A DNA stretch of 64,000 nucleotides, taken from the NCBI GenBank assembly GCA_003508835.1, contig PUFA01000022.1:3720001-3784000 (forward strand). Direction: 5' to 3'. The translations under genes and the position numbers were made by a program. Of the stretch, positions 10,881-22,434 are shown piece by piece (position 1 is the stretch's first letter; each line of letters begins with the position of its first letter). The notes under the pieces were generated by a model, which saw only the letters and a program-made list of their open reading frames with translations, did no database searches and was not told where the DNA came from. Origin of the DNA: Eonycteris spelaea. Taxonomy: Eukaryota; Chordata; Mammalia; Chiroptera; Pteropodidae.

Positions 10881-13139
10881 TTAAAGATTCTTAGTTGGTG
10901 GCTCTGACTCTAGTTACAAGTATCATAGTGTCATTAGTCGTAAAACATCCAAATAAACTTTCTTCCTTGGAAGGGTAATCGTATCTGCCTGCCATTGCCT
11001 CAGCCCTTTCTGATTTGCAATGACCACTGAACCAAATGCTTACAGGAGCTTTTGCCTGGAAAATGCCCCACTGGAGAGCTGGAATTTTGCTCCCAGTACC
11101 GTCAGGTTGAACAGACTGCCACCATCCCCAATAGCTGGGCTGACTTCTTCTGGGCAGCCTGCCAGCATGTGAGCATAGGGACAGGTTTGGTGGACACTGG
11201 GATCTCCACAAACATGCTCGCCTCTGCTCACTTTCTCTCCTTAGGTCCGCAAGGCCCCAGCAACTGCGACTCATGTCCTGGTCGCTGGGAAGAGCTGCCT
11301 CTGCTCCATGGGGATGGCTCTGAGACACTGCTCTCCAAAGCTAATGGCATTTCTGTAATAGACTTGTTCTCAGTTTCTGCCTTTTCATAGTCTCACTGAG
11401 CTCTGCCCTGGGCAGCACAACGACCCAACCTAATTGACTAGCTCTTCTTAACGTGGAAGAGGAAAGATTATTTCCATCTTCCCAACACCAAGCCCAACCC
11501 ACCTTGCCATTTACCTTTATAGCTGGGGCTTCTTTAAAATGGCATTTTGGAGAACTAGACTGAAGATAACAAAATGTAATGCTGTTCCTCTGAAAGAGAA
11601 TCAATAGTCATTTATCCTTAAAGATGAACTGCAGTTATGCTGGTGGTTTAGACAGAAACCATGAGATTGCAGTGTTGGGTAGGGTCTCAAGGTCATATTA
11701 TCTGATAAAATGTCCACATACTCTATTGGCTCACATTAAGTTATGGATATATAACCTGCCTAGGTCCTCCTGACCAATCCAGCTTATAAATATAGATGTT
11801 TAATTTATTAATCAACAGTTAACAGGTATTTACTGACCTATTTAATGCTCTATTTAATAGTAGATGACAGCATAGAATGTAATATCATTCTGAGTAGCTT
11901 TTAGAGTCAGAAATGCCTAGAATCTCAATGATAAAAGAGTCTTATTTAAACCCAGAAATGTGTTAAGCATTAAGTTAAGAAACTAAACTCCTCATTTCTC
12001 CCATGCTTTTGGTAGGTTTTGGTGGGTATGCTAGCGGATGCACACTGTGTATGTTGCCCATTCAAGTAAACTGTCCCGTTCTTTAAGCCACTGTTACGAT
12101 AGTCAGGGGAACAGGGAACAAAGAGCATGGGCAGATGGGTCCTACATGCGTTGAATTTAAGAAAATATGACATGTATTTCCCTCAGTACAGAGAGAACCA
12201 TTTCAATTGTGCTGGTGATTCTCTCTGCCATTTGTTGTACTGAGGGTGTGTCTGAGAGAGCGTGACCTGGAGATGTGTTGCCGACTTACGATGTATAAGC
12301 TGTTCACATCAGTAGAAATGTAGCTCTCAACCCCCCGTTTCTGGTAGGCAACACAAATATATGTTATTTCGAAAACTCAGTCACTTCTAGTTTAGTACTT
12401 AGTCTCTTTTGGGTCCACATTTGGGCGACTGCAGATTCTTCCTCTGAGTGGAAGGGCAGAAGGATGGTGAGAGAAGAATGTTGAAGTTGCCCAGATATGG
12501 ACCCAAGGAGACTGAGTATTAAAACCAAGTGCTAGGGAAGGAGGACGGTAAAGCTGCTCCCAGCCCCATGGACGCTCGGGATGGCGGGCTCCTTCCACTG
12601 TGCTTGGGGGCCGCATCGCCATTAGAAGTTAGAAGCGAATGCAACTCATCAGTTACTATTTCAAAATAATCGACACAATGATCAGCTCTTCTCTCAATCC
12701 CAGTTTATCAGCTGCAGAATGCAGTTCTAGTGTTTTAAAGGTATGTTTTTATAAATAATATTGTCCCCAAACACAAGTCACACATTTTATTTAGTGCGTA
12801 ACCAAAGCCAGAGGAAACATTGGCTGAGGTAGATTTATTCAAATATGGTGTATACTGGTTTCCTCCTAAGGGGAATTTCAAAGCTGTTTTTGTTTATTCA
12901 GGTTTTTCACCTTATATTCTGATTTTCTAAATGTTTTAGAACATATCGAAAATGTAATGCCACAGAATTTTTTCCTGCTCTGTAGTTAGTGACTTGGTTG
13001 CTGAAATAGGGCGCAGTGCCCACAGAGGAGTGATGACCTCAGGGTTCATACAGCACTGCCAGAGGCAGGAGCTCAGAGGATCCCATGTGAGACCTGGAAG
13101 AGGCGTGGCCTTCCCCGCAGGAGAGCAGGGGCTCACCTG
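10881..13139. other. Unassigned, no gene seen
   Basis: No recognised repeat. A 145-codon open frame on the minus strand (10891-11328) overlaps a 112-codon plus-strand frame (11052-11390). Neither resembles a known family, and mutual overlap argues for chance. A pyrimidine tract ending in CTCCTTAG near 11245 resembles a splice acceptor, but no matching donor was found. A hairpin lies at 12180-12246. Confidence 0.4.
12180..12246. repeat. Imperfect hairpin with two stem blocks
   Basis: Outer arms CCCTCAGTAC and GTACTGAGGG pair perfectly. Inner AGAGAGAA (12190-12197) pairs with TTCTCTCT (12219-12226). A 10-nt bulge sits on the 3' side (12227-12236) and a 21-nt loop closes the stem. Confidence 0.75.
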
Positions 13140-13232
13140 GCTGGCCTTCCTCTGAATCCCCAGCATGTAGCGTTGTACTCAGTACACGTCGGGTGCTCAG
13201 CGTATTTATTGAACAAATGAATAAGTGAATTT
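13140..13232 (+). repeat. LINE-2 3' end
   Basis: 'AATCCCCAGCATGTAG' near 13155 and 'GGGTGCTCAGCGTATTTATT' near 13191, followed by an A/T-rich GAATGA-type end. This is the L2 3' terminal pattern. Confidence 0.75.
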
Positions 13233-14854
13233 GAAAAACCTCTAAACAACAGTTTTATAACAGTGAGGTACAGAGTGTGCTGGTTTACTACAGCTGAGTA
13301 ATTCAGTGTCGGTCAAGGTAATGGTCTTCCATTAGCGTCTGCATGGCAGAGATGCTGATTTTAGGCTGATCTGATTACTAAGCAAGCAAACAAAGAACTT
13401 TATTTATTTATTCATTCATTTACTTTAAAAAATAACATATCTGACGCATACCCTGGATTAGACCGCCTCCTCTGAGTTCGCAAGCCAGACAAACTCCCAT
13501 GATGCCTGGCCTTTTGATTATACAGAATATTTGGTGGTGCCCTTTAGAATTTCAGTCAACTCAAGCCACAGAAATGTTGACACAATTCTTAAAAAGGCCT
13601 CTGAGTACCCCGCAAATAGCTCAAGGTGCAAACAGTTCTCCTTAAACTCTTCTTCACAGTCAGAGCTGCTTCTGTGCCATTCATTTTTTAAAGGCTTGCT
13701 TGTTCGGTTGCTTGACCCACAGACATCTTAGGCATGGGCGTGGGTGCTGAGGTGAGTGCCCTGGCCACAAGGGATGTGGCCATTGAAGGAAGAGGCAGTA
13801 AAGCTAAGGCCCAGATGTGGAACTGCAGCCTCCTCGTCGTGGCTGTGTCCCAGCCCGCCTTCCTCACCTTTGCAGGCTCCCTCCCTCTTCTCTGTGTGGT
13901 TCTGGTGTCCCCCAACCCCAGCCACTGTACAGGTGAGGGCAGAAGTGATGCTCAGCCCCGGCCAAAACACAGGCAAGCAAGAGCCAGCACAGGGAACCTT
14001 ACCAGCCTGGAAGGGCGCCGGTGTGAGTCTGCTGCAGGCCTTTCCTCTGCCATGCGGAGAGAGGCATGTGTGCTCTTTCTTGATGAGGTGCAGTGAGGGG
14101 ATTTAGAAGGAGAAGGTGTTCTGATGTCCCCAGGCGTTGGCGCAGTCCTGAGGTCCTTGTCTCTCTGTTCACCAGCTGAAATGAAAACAGGACCCCTGGA
14201 GTTGTTCCCCGGGTTTTCAGTTGTACTTGACAGTTACACTTAATAAATAGCCTCTGGCTTCAGGTCCCTTGGTTACCTTATTGGAGAAGGTTATCAAGAA
14301 GATGTGACTGCAGGTCTGACCAGAGAACTGTACCTAAGCCATCAGAGGCTTCCCCACCCCCACCCTCATCCCGCACCCTCCCCTGTGCTTAGAATGTGAG
14401 CTCTATTTGCCTTTCCCATGCTAGAAGCTGTTCAAGGACGCAGCCTTGAGACCGGAATGAGATTATCTGGACTGGTACATGGCTAAACCCAGTTAAGGCC
14501 CCCAGTGCATCTGACTGGCCCCGGTTAAGGCCTCTGTTCTAACTTTTAAGATCCTAGGGGGCAAGTGCAGGAAACCACTCATCCTGCGCTCGCCCACGGC
14601 ATGCCTCTTATGTAAGTTCTCTTGTTTATGGAACCTGCCGCCTATCAATCTGGAGTGGTCTGCCTTTTTTTTCAGTCTCTCCCTGCCCTCCAAGTACAAG
14701 GGTGGTTCCAGATTATACCTGTGACCCAACAAATCCGTCCCCACCCACTCTGCTTCTCGCGTCCACCTTTTCCCTGTAGCACATACCTCTCCCCTGACCA
14801 CTCTGCTTTCTCTACCAAGGTCACAGAATTTCCCCATGATGCTCAGTCCACATT
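13233..14854. other. Unassigned, GC-rich centre
   Basis: No repeat recognised. 13730-14110 is GC-rich, with three overlapping plus-strand and minus-strand frames of 75-120 codons, none with a recognisable domain. An interrupted (TTTA/TTCA)n patch lies near 13402-13425. Confidence 0.4.
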
Positions 14855-15147
14855 CATTCATCACCTTCTCTAACTTCTTTTGCACATTTTTCCTTTACCT
14901 CATAATTGTTCATAGCACCTCCTTCCTCTGTCACTCCTTAACCCCTTACCCTGCTCTTTTCTATAAAACAATTAAAGCTCTTGGACACATGTATGTGTGT
15001 GTGTGTATGTATATATGTAGACATACTTTATTTATTGTCTTTTTTGCCACTACGATGTCAGCAACACAAGGGCAGGGACTTGTCTTAGCACCTAGAATAG
15101 TACTTGGCAAGTGGTAGGTGCCCGATAAGTATTTGTGAAATGAATCA
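14855..15147 (+). repeat. LINE-2 3' end with internal TG-rich patch
   Basis: The L2 end reads 'AAGGGCAGGGACTTGTCTTA' near 15069, 'GCACCTAGAATAGTACTTGG' near 15089, 'GTGGTAGGTGCCCGATAAGT', then 'GAAATGAATCAG'. A short (TG)n/(TA)n patch (14985-15027) lies upstream of these motifs. Confidence 0.75.
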
Positions 15148-15784
15148 GTGCTGGCCAGTCGCTGGTTACCAATAGAACACACTTCACAGTCCATTAAAGT
15201 GTCTTGTTCAGTGTTGCCTCTTTGGAGACTCTGTAACAGTCCGTTTGTGCTGCTTTGATTGCATATAGCTCACTTGGCTTTGTGTCTTGTCTTAACTTTA
15301 TCCCTCTGCTAATTGTGAACTTGAAAAACAACAGTAGTACTTTTCTCATCTTTGCGTCGTAACAGCTCCTAACACATACAGTTCCTTCTCACATTAGTTC
15401 CTATAAAGAGTTTGTTAAACTTCCTGGGCATATGGAATCTGTCCAAGTAGTCTTTATATATGCTATGGACAGAGCTTTGTCTTGTAATTCTTCCGAGTTC
15501 CTAAAAGCACCATGCACACAGAGTTGTTCAGAAAAGCATCATAACTTGCCGGGATGATCTAGGTGCACACGCTGAGACATGGCGCACCATGTAAGACCCA
15601 GTGCATTGCAATGACTCCAGGTGCATGGGAGGTCTGCAGTGAAAGGTAACTGGTCTCCCTTCCTCTGTGGGGCGAGGCCTGGGATGTCCCGAGGACTGTG
15701 TACCTCAGCCAGTTGTGACCACCAGAGTGCACAGCCATTCCAGATTCATTTTTCTCACATCATCAACAGTGTAACACTAACCAC
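15148..15784. other. Unassigned, no gene seen
   Basis: Unique-looking sequence without a recognised repeat, exon or RNA gene. Confidence 0.45.
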
Positions 15785-15960
15785 CACCGAATGTTCTTGG
15801 CTACTTACTGTAATGCCAGGAACTTCTTCAGTACTTTGCATACACTGTCCTGTTCATCCTTACTTGAGGCATGGACATGACACTCACACACAGAGAGATT
15901 AAGCAACTTGCCCAAGGTCACACAGTGGGGCTGTCTGTTTAGTGCATCCACTGACAAAGG
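15785..15960 (-). repeat. MIR SINE, antisense
   Basis: The well-preserved antisense block 'TAAGCAACTTGCCCAAGGTC' near 15900 is followed by 'ACACAGTGG'. It is preceded by a diverged 'TACTTTGCATACACTGTCCT'. This is one of the clearest MIR copies in the window. Confidence 0.85.
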
Positions 15961-16734
15961 CTCTCGCGCCCAGGTTCATTCCCTGTTTAATGTCTAATCC
16001 ATAAAGGTAATAAGGTAATATCATATAATGTGATTAAAAGGTTTAAAAATACCCAGCCCATGTCTGCGTGCCGCTGTGACAGCCACAGTGCTACCTGCAT
16101 CCTCCATTCTCACAGGCCAAACTTCCACAACAAGACCAGACCTATCAGTGTTTGAAATATGCTTCTCAGTTCTGCATTTGTGATTCTATAACGACTTCCA
16201 CATGCATTAGCATCCCACGAATGGGCTAGTGTATGGGAACACTTGCCTTGTGAAGTGAGAGGGTTTTCTTTTCTTTTCCATTAGAAAAGAAAGGTCTACA
16301 GAATGAAAATGCTCAATCTAATGAGTGTAACCTGGGAAGTAATTTCATGGGCTGTAGTACTTTGGTGGCAATAATTCTTGGATGTCAAGAGGATAAGGAC
16401 ACAGTTTTCTACTTCTAATTTTATTCTTAGAAAATGACGGTACTGAGCTATCCGTAGAGTGCCCCTGCAGATTAATTCCCGATCTTCTTTTGTGGAGGAG
16501 ATTTAAGGGAAGTTTTAATCTGCTTTATATTTAATTCTTATCTCCACACTATGAATTAAAAATAGAAAGCTGGACTCTCGTCTTAACCTCTGCAGATCTT
16601 GGAGGGCTGAAGTTACTCCAGGGTACGGACAAGCTGAGAGCCGCTCCAGGTCTCTCTCTGGTTTAGCAGCCCTTACTGACTTTGCCAATAGCTGCTTCTT
16701 TCTAATTTTCTGCCCAAGATCCACATATTCACTT
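15961..16734. other. Unassigned, no gene seen
   Basis: No repeat recognised. A small inverted repeat (TTTCTTTTC...GAAAAGAAA) lies near 16270-16292. Confidence 0.45.
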
Positions 16735-17113
16735 GTCTAAAATGAGCCTCTGGAAGCTCCAGGGGAGAATCTGTTCCCTACCTCTCCCAGCTTCTGGCGG
16801 TTGCCGGTATTCCTTGTCTTGTGGCTGTCTCTCTCCCATATCTGGCTCCATCTTCGCATGGCCTTCTCCTCTTCTGTGTGCTTCTCTTCTGTCTGCATCA
16901 CACTTCCTTCTGCCTCTTTCTTGTGGGAGACATTGAGGACACTTGTGATTGCATTTTGGGCCCCCTGAGATAATCCAGGATAATCTTTCTATCTCATAAT
17001 CATAAATTTAATCACATCTGCAAAGACTCTTTTCCCATACAAGGTAACAGTTATAAATTTCAGGGATTGGCACCTGGTATCTCTGAGGGCTATTATTCAG
17101 CTTATCACAATGT
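16735..17113 (-). mobile_element. MaLR-type LTR, antisense
   Basis: 'TCTCCCAGCTTCTGGCGGTT' near 16783, 'GATAATCCAGGATAATC' near 16969 and 'AATCACATCTGCAAAGACTC' near 17010 are the antisense MLT1-class LTR blocks in correct order. The outer end that should begin with a TGTATTAGT-like motif is missing. Confidence 0.75.
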
Positions 17114-17165
17114 CTGAATAGGAAGAAAGCCTTAACAGGAAGTGAGTCTTTTCCAGAATCCCACT

Positions 17166-17420
17166 GTCTTAGTCTGTTTTGGCTATTAGAATAGCATAGA
17201 CTGGATGGCTTAAACCACAAACATTTATTTCTCACAGTGCTGGAGACTGGGAAGTCCAAGATCAAGACACCACGGACCTGGTATTTGGTTCCACCTTTAT
17301 GACCCAGTTACCTTCCAAGGCTTCACTCCCTAATACTATCATGGTGCGGGAGGTCGGGCAGCGGGGAAGCATTTCGGCATAGAATTTGGGGGAGACAAAC
17401 ACGCAGTCCATAACACCCCA
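17166..17420 (-). mobile_element. MaLR-type LTR, antisense, internally deleted
   Basis: The outer end is intact ('TGTCTTAGTCTGTTTTGGCT' near 17166, then 'GGATGGCTTAAACCACAAAC'). The opposite end is present ('AGAATTTGGGGGAGACAAAC' near 17381, 'AGTCCATAACA'). About 100-150 bp of the usual middle appears to be missing. It is adjacent to, but separate from, the LTR ending at 17113. Confidence 0.8.
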
Positions 17421-17484
17421 CCCCACCTTAGGGTTGGGTCACCAACTCATGTAAATGGCCTCTATGGTGCGGGGGAGGCTCTAT

Positions 17485-17507
17485 CAGCACTATATATATA
17501 TATATAT
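17485..17507. repeat. (TA)n microsatellite
   Basis: About nine TA units in a perfect alternating run. Confidence 0.9.
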
Positions 17508-17714
17508 GGTTGAGGGAAGACATTTGGTTAGAAACCATCAATATCTGCCTCAGGATTTCTGCTCCTTCAAGGCTCATGTGATTAGAACACTCTCTGCCCT
17601 TCCACGATGCTCTTCTTTTATTTGGTTTTCTGCTCACTCCTCTTTAGCCATTAAAGATGTTGACATTTGTCTCAGAGTCTTTTCATGTGACCCATTGAAC
17701 CACTGACCAATCAA

Positions 17715-18015
17715 TTCTTTGGCCTCCTCATCTTCCAGTGACCATCCCCACTCCCTGCCTGCTTTCTATCCCCACAGCTTCATCCTGGACCTAGACATCC
17801 CCCTAAATGACTCTTTCTCTGAAGTAAATGCAGAGAACTGCCTCTGTGACCACCCCCAACCCCTGCCCCCCACCCAGCTCACTCATTCCACTCATCCTCC
17901 CTCCTTTCTCCCTGTCCAGCAGCCATTTTTGAGGTTCTTCCTGTCCAGAGATGTATGTTGTTATATTGCCCATATTCTAAATTTTCTGACCCTCGGTCCA
18001 TCCATGTAAGTTATC
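17715..18015 (+). repeat. LINE-2-like fragment
   Basis: A C/T-rich segment with 'CAGTGACCATCCCCACTCC' near 17737 resembles the L2 block usually following 'GAAGCCTTCCCTGACCACC'. It shares a 60-bp block at about 85% identity with 19520-19580, which lies inside a clearer L2 copy. The call rests partly on that similarity. Confidence 0.45.
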
Positions 18016-18762
18016 TAGCAACACTACCATCCTGGGTGAGCTCCGCTATCTCCTGTTCAAACTTCATTGTCTAATGCTCACCCCTTCACTCCCAGCAGAC
18101 AACTTTACTTCATACCTCACAATGAAAGCAGAAGACATCTGATAGAACTCCTTAACTTCCCACCACTGTATGTGCTTGTCAGTGTATTGAGATGTTTAAT
18201 CTCCAGGGCTCGTCTGCAGTGGACTGGAACTCCTTCTGCTAGATGCCAGTCCATCTGCCTATTCTGTGGAAATGCAACTGAGCCCCGGTCAATGAGATGT
18301 AAGTGGAAATTATAGTATAGAAGCATTTAGAAAGCAGCTTTGATAACGGGCACATGCCCTTTTCCCTCCTCTAGCCCCTTGCTCCATCCAGATACCTGGA
18401 ATGTGATATGATCACATATGTGCACTCACAGCTGTATTAGGAGGAGGATGCCCATGGTGTGGCAGAGGATTGAGACGGGACTATGTTTACCTTCTTTAAG
18501 TCATTCCTATTTCTAACCCAAACAGTTAGAACTCTTCTCTAAGATTCTAAAACACATACTCTTAGGATGTTCTTAAAATTTGGCCTTGCTAAAATTACTT
18601 CATTTTTCTGCTAAAAGAACTTCGGTCTCCTTCCCAACCAGGATGCATATTGCAAAGTGCATTCCCAGTAACTCCAGAAGAGTCCATGTCCATCACCCTT
18701 TCCCAGTTCCTGGCTTTCCCCTCTCTGATGAGGTGACAAGCCCCACAACAGGGGTTGGCGGT
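18016..18762. other. Unassigned, no gene seen
   Basis: No recognised repeat or exon. The 82-codon frame at 18067-18315 is unrecognised and is shadowed by a 69-codon minus-strand frame. Confidence 0.4.
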
Positions 18763-18784
18763 GGGCTGGGGGCGGGGGATAGGG
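18763..18784 (+). other. Canonical G-quadruplex motif
   Basis: The pattern GGG-CT-GGGGG-C-GGGGG-ATA-GGG satisfies the four-run, short-loop rule on the plus strand. Short loops favour a stable quadruplex. Confidence 0.8.
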
Positions 18785-19274
18785 TCGGATATGAAAGAGA
18801 AAAGGTAGCCCCATTACTCATATATAATTCTAATTAGTTTTGGGTAATATCTGTATCATCCTCTCTTTCCTTATTTCTCTCCCTTGCTTTTTTTCTCTTG
18901 TGTTTTTGTTTCTGTGCTTTTTTACCTTATTTAGAAGTTGACCTAGGGCGGGAATGATACTCAGACTATACGTCAACATCATCAAGCTTTAATTCCTATC
19001 TCTTCTTTTTTCTTTCTGCTTTCTGATTTAGGTGAAACATTAAAAATAAAAAGTGGACTTATTGTTTAATAATCGTCCATGGGGGCACAGGAAACTGTCA
19101 CTTGATCATTTGTTCCAGAATCTGAATTGAACAGAGAAAAGGTTCTTGCGAAAGGTGGCCAAAAAGATGTACGTGTAGGTGATTTACCTGACCTGACCCT
19201 CCCCACCCCCCCCCCCGCCCCGCCTCTACCTTCCACTTCGCAGCCCTAGTGGCAGTTCTGAGAGGCAAACCTGA
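18785..19274. other. Unassigned, with C-rich tract
   Basis: No gene seen. The only clear structure is a C-run tract at 19201-19224, annotated separately. Confidence 0.45.
19201..19224 (-). other. C-rich tract, minus-strand G-quadruplex motif
   Basis: CCCC-A-C(11)-G-CCCC-G-CC. The minus strand carries four or more G runs separated by single bases. Confidence 0.8.
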
Positions 19275-20000
19275 TTGTTTACGCTCCTGCTTAAAACCCC
19301 TCAGTGGCTCCATTCCAAGGTCATCTTCACCTCTGGTTCACCTCACATCCTGTGTCCCCATTTATCATGACTTACTCAGGTAGCCAGGCTGTCTCACACC
19401 TCTGGATTTTCTTTCTGTTGGTCTTTTCTGGTATCACCCCCACCCCAACTTGTCCTTCTGGGAAATAGCCACTCACCTTCAATGCTCAGCTCGAGAATCT
19501 TCTTGCGAGAATCTTCTTGTGACCATCACCGCTCCCTCCCTGCCTTCCATCCCCACAGCTCCACTCTGGACCTAGATATCAGCCAGACGGCCCTGTGACC
19601 ACACCCCCATCCTCCCAGCTTGTGTTCCTTGACCTTCCTTCTCCCAACTGATCGTTTCCTTCATTCCCCCTCTAAAAAACCAACATAACTTTTGTCATAT
19701 TTTATTACAAAATTTTTTGACACGATTGTATCTTTTTATTTGATTACAAGCTCGCTGAAGGCAAGCACTGTGCTTATTCATTCTTTCATTGCCCAAGTAA
19801 TTCACAAACACTTTCTTTTTGTAAAAGAATCCATTAATACAGAAATATAGCATGAAAATCTCTATTCACTTCTAACCCCTAAGTCTCCTTCTCTCTCCTT
19901 ATTCATGTTTGAACCCTCAGTGCCTAGTTCAGTGACTGACACACAGAAGCCCCACAACTGTGTGTTTGAGTGGATGAATGAATGAATAATGAATGAAAAA
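19275..20000 (+). repeat. LINE-2, long 3' segment
   Basis: It opens with 'CTGCTTAAAACCCCTCAGTG' near 19287, a hallmark of L2 ORF2 end/3' UTR. It passes 'GATTACAAGCTCGCTGAAGG' near 19742 and closes with 'CTCAGTGCCTAGTTCAGTGA' and '(GAAT)n' at 19975-19997. The segment 19785-19880 fits L2 poorly and may be an insertion. A 14-bp exact tandem duplication (19492-19519) is embedded. Confidence 0.8.
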
Positions 20001-20339
20001 TATCCTTTCAAGGTTGTTCTTCTCAACCAGTGACACATCTGATCATAAATCTGAGTTTAAATACCCATTAACAGCACGCAGCTTCTCCACTCCGTGCACG
20101 TGCTCCCTTGTGGTTTATTTTTGCTAACTCACTGTCTGAGTCTTCAGTCTCCTCCAGGTCCTGTTTACTTTGACCATTCAAAGCTCTGCTCCTCTGCCGG
20201 AGCAGGTGACTTTGGGAGGAAGTTTTCCCTCTGCCTGTGTCACGTAAATTGGTTTCTAAACAATCTTGCCCACAGTCTCCATTAATATTGTACTGTGGAG
20301 CAAGGCAGGGTAAAATATTCAAAGTAGCAGGAGTTACTT
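20001..20339. other. Unassigned, no gene seen
   Basis: No recognised repeat. The overlapping frames 20068-20322 (minus) and 20094-20285 (plus) have no recognisable domain. Confidence 0.4.
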
Positions 20340-20690
20340 TTTAGGATGATTGAATATGATTAAGGCGCCACGGACAAAGGATAATTTATTCCAAAGGAAG
20401 TCAACACCTTTGCTTTGCACTAGCTCTTGCAGTTAAAAAATAGGGTTGGTAATTGGACGTGCTTTATGAAAATCTCATTAGCATTAGCATATAACTAAAA
20501 TGCACAGCTCCATAGTTAATTGCAATCCTGCACTGCAGTTAACAACTACAGTGATGACATTTGCATATTGCACATAAAATTAAAAATGCATGTCAGATAG
20601 GTGCTCTTTCAGAAAAAAAATCCTTGAATAACATTGCATTCACTACAATAATCGGAAAGATTTTGAATTTGAATGGAAATTATATGTATA
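20340..20690. promoter_or_regulatory. Enhancer-like block rich in octamer and homeodomain sites
   Basis: No repeat is recognised, and developmental-factor motifs are dense. They include ATTTGCAT (POU octamer, near 20560), the direct repeat 'CATTAGCATTAGCATA' near 20477-20493, and TAATTG/CAATTA-type cores. This composition is typical of conserved non-coding enhancers. No conservation data were available, so this is inference. Confidence 0.3.
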
Positions 20691-20879
20691 GTGTGAGCTT
20701 TAGAAAGAGAGGAGCCTGATCAAAGCAGAGGGGAAGCTAAATCGGAAACATCGCACAGGCAGAACTCCAGCAGCTGGATCTTCTTCAAGGGCAGGGACCT
20801 GTCATACTGAGCTGCGTGTGCTTTGTGCAGATACAGCCCTTTCATCTGAACATCTCCTTTCACTTCTAGGCGTCAGCCT

Positions 20880-20990
20880 CATCTTGGTACTTTCCTCTAG
20901 ACTGTAAGCTCCTTGAGATCATGGACTTGATCTTTTAAAATCTTTGGATCTTACAAAGCTTAGCATGTAACAAGAAGCATTTCCATTATT
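20880..20990 (+). repeat. LINE-2 3' end fragment
   Basis: 'TAGACTGTAAGCTCCTTGAG' near 20898 is the signature L2 3' motif. The remainder is diverged and the terminal repeat is lost. Confidence 0.7.
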
Positions 20991-21061
20991 CGTAGGTGTG
21001 AACCAACTCACGTTGAATCTGGTAGACACAAGAGGCTGTGGAGTGAAGTGGAGTGAAGTGG

Positions 21062-21245
21062 ATGTTCACTTTTATGTCCTTGAGCCAGTTACTTACTTGA
21101 ACCTCCCTGAGCCTCCATTTTCTCCTCTGTAAAGTGTTTTCTGCCTTATAAGGTTTTTGAGAAGATTCAGAAAGATAATGCCTCTCTGGTACTTAACACG
21201 GCACAGAACCTGGCGTACAGCAGGTGCTAGTACTGTTGTTTCAGT
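21062..21245 (+). repeat. MIR SINE, sense
   Basis: A MIR in consensus order: 'TTGAGCCAGTTACTTACTTG', 'CTCCATTTTCTCCTCTGTAA', and 'GCACAGAACCTGGCGTACAG' followed by CAGGTGCTAGTA. It is preceded by a short GTGGAGTGAA tandem (21037-21060). Confidence 0.85.
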
Positions 21246-22434
21246 TGTCTTGAGACTAAAGATCGTGGGAAAGGGCACGTCGAAGCTGAGGTGTAAACCA
21301 CGTTGTCTGTCAGTCCTAGTGTCAGTCAAATTCAAGACAGAATGCTGCCACGAATGAGATTTGCCACAGGGCTGACAACTTCTCTTCTGTTTCACCAAGA
21401 AAGAAAACGAGGCTTGAAAAGAGAATGGAGGGCATAAGGCAACAATACCACTCTTCAGGTGCATGGTGCAAGGATCCATTAGCAGGCTTTGGACAGGAGA
21501 CACCTCTGTCACCCTAAATTGTCTGCCTGTTGGAAGACAACTGCACCAGGAACCAGAGTCCGAAGGAAGGGCAGAAGTGACATGGCAGGGCTCTCTTTGG
21601 TGAATTGGGATCTCTCTCCCTCCCCGCCCCCTCCCTTCCTCCTTCCTCCCTCCCTCTCTTACTCATCATCCAGTTAATATTATCGTGTTCATGGCTGTGT
21701 CATGCACTGCGCTAGGAACTCACAGACACAGATAAGCACGGGTATGGGCCTGACTGGTCCATGCATTGGAAGTTGTGGACTAGAAACAAAGTGAAGGGTC
21801 AGAACTAGAGGACAGATACGGGTGTCAATGGCCTGGAGAAGAGCTGCTGCCTTGGACATAGGTGAGCTCCCGTTCGGGGTGGTAAGTGTGGGAGGAGAAG
21901 GGCAGAGAGGCCTGGGAGGCTGCAGGAGAGGAAAGTTTCAACTGGCGGGGTGGTGGTTTCCAGAGTCAGCTCTGTGTCAGATCAGACAAGGTCACTGGGT
22001 TCAGTGATAAGGTCACTGCTAGTTCTTTCCCAGAGGAATGTTACTGTAAAGTGGCATGGGTAAGAACTTGATATCAAGGCCAGGTAAACATGAGAGGGTG
22101 GGAAGGGAGTGTAGGAAAATGTAGACTAGGCTCCAACAGTGAAAGAAAAGAGCTCAGCCAGTAGCTCGAGGGCAGAGCAGAGTTGGAAGGGAGTATGTAC
22201 AGTATTGGAGAAACCTAAAGAGGGAGCCAGTGAGAGAGAAGAGAGAAGATATGAGACAGCGGGTGGTGGCCATATCCTTGGAACCGGCCCAAGTCCCACG
22301 CTGCGCAGGGATCCTGTGAGCAGTTCTGTTCTGTGGGACTGAGGCCAGGGCCTTCTCTTTTTGGGCGAGGTGTCCCTTTCCTTGGCCAACAGCCCTGGTT
22401 CTTACCTGTATCCCAGTACCCATGGAGTCGTACT
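21246..22434. other. Unassigned, with pyrimidine-rich tract
   Basis: No gene seen. The 139-codon minus-strand frame (21093-21512) overlaps the MIR and is treated as chance. A C/T tract at 21613-21660 is annotated separately. Confidence 0.4.
21613..21660 (-). repeat. C/T-rich tract with minus-strand G-quadruplex motif
   Basis: CCC-T-CCCC-G-CCCCC-T-CCC at 21618-21635 gives a short-loop quadruplex on the minus strand. It is followed by (CTTC/CCTC)n. The polypyrimidine run also has triplex (H-DNA) potential. Confidence 0.8.

Noticed and set aside
10891..11390. Overlapping 145-codon (minus) and 112-codon (plus) frames
   Set aside because: The frames are on opposite strands and share the same bases. 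Neither has a family signature or a matched pair of splice sites.
13734..14106. Pair of ~120-codon plus-strand frames with minus-strand frames
   Set aside because: GC-rich sequence has few stop codons in every frame, and none resembles a known protein.
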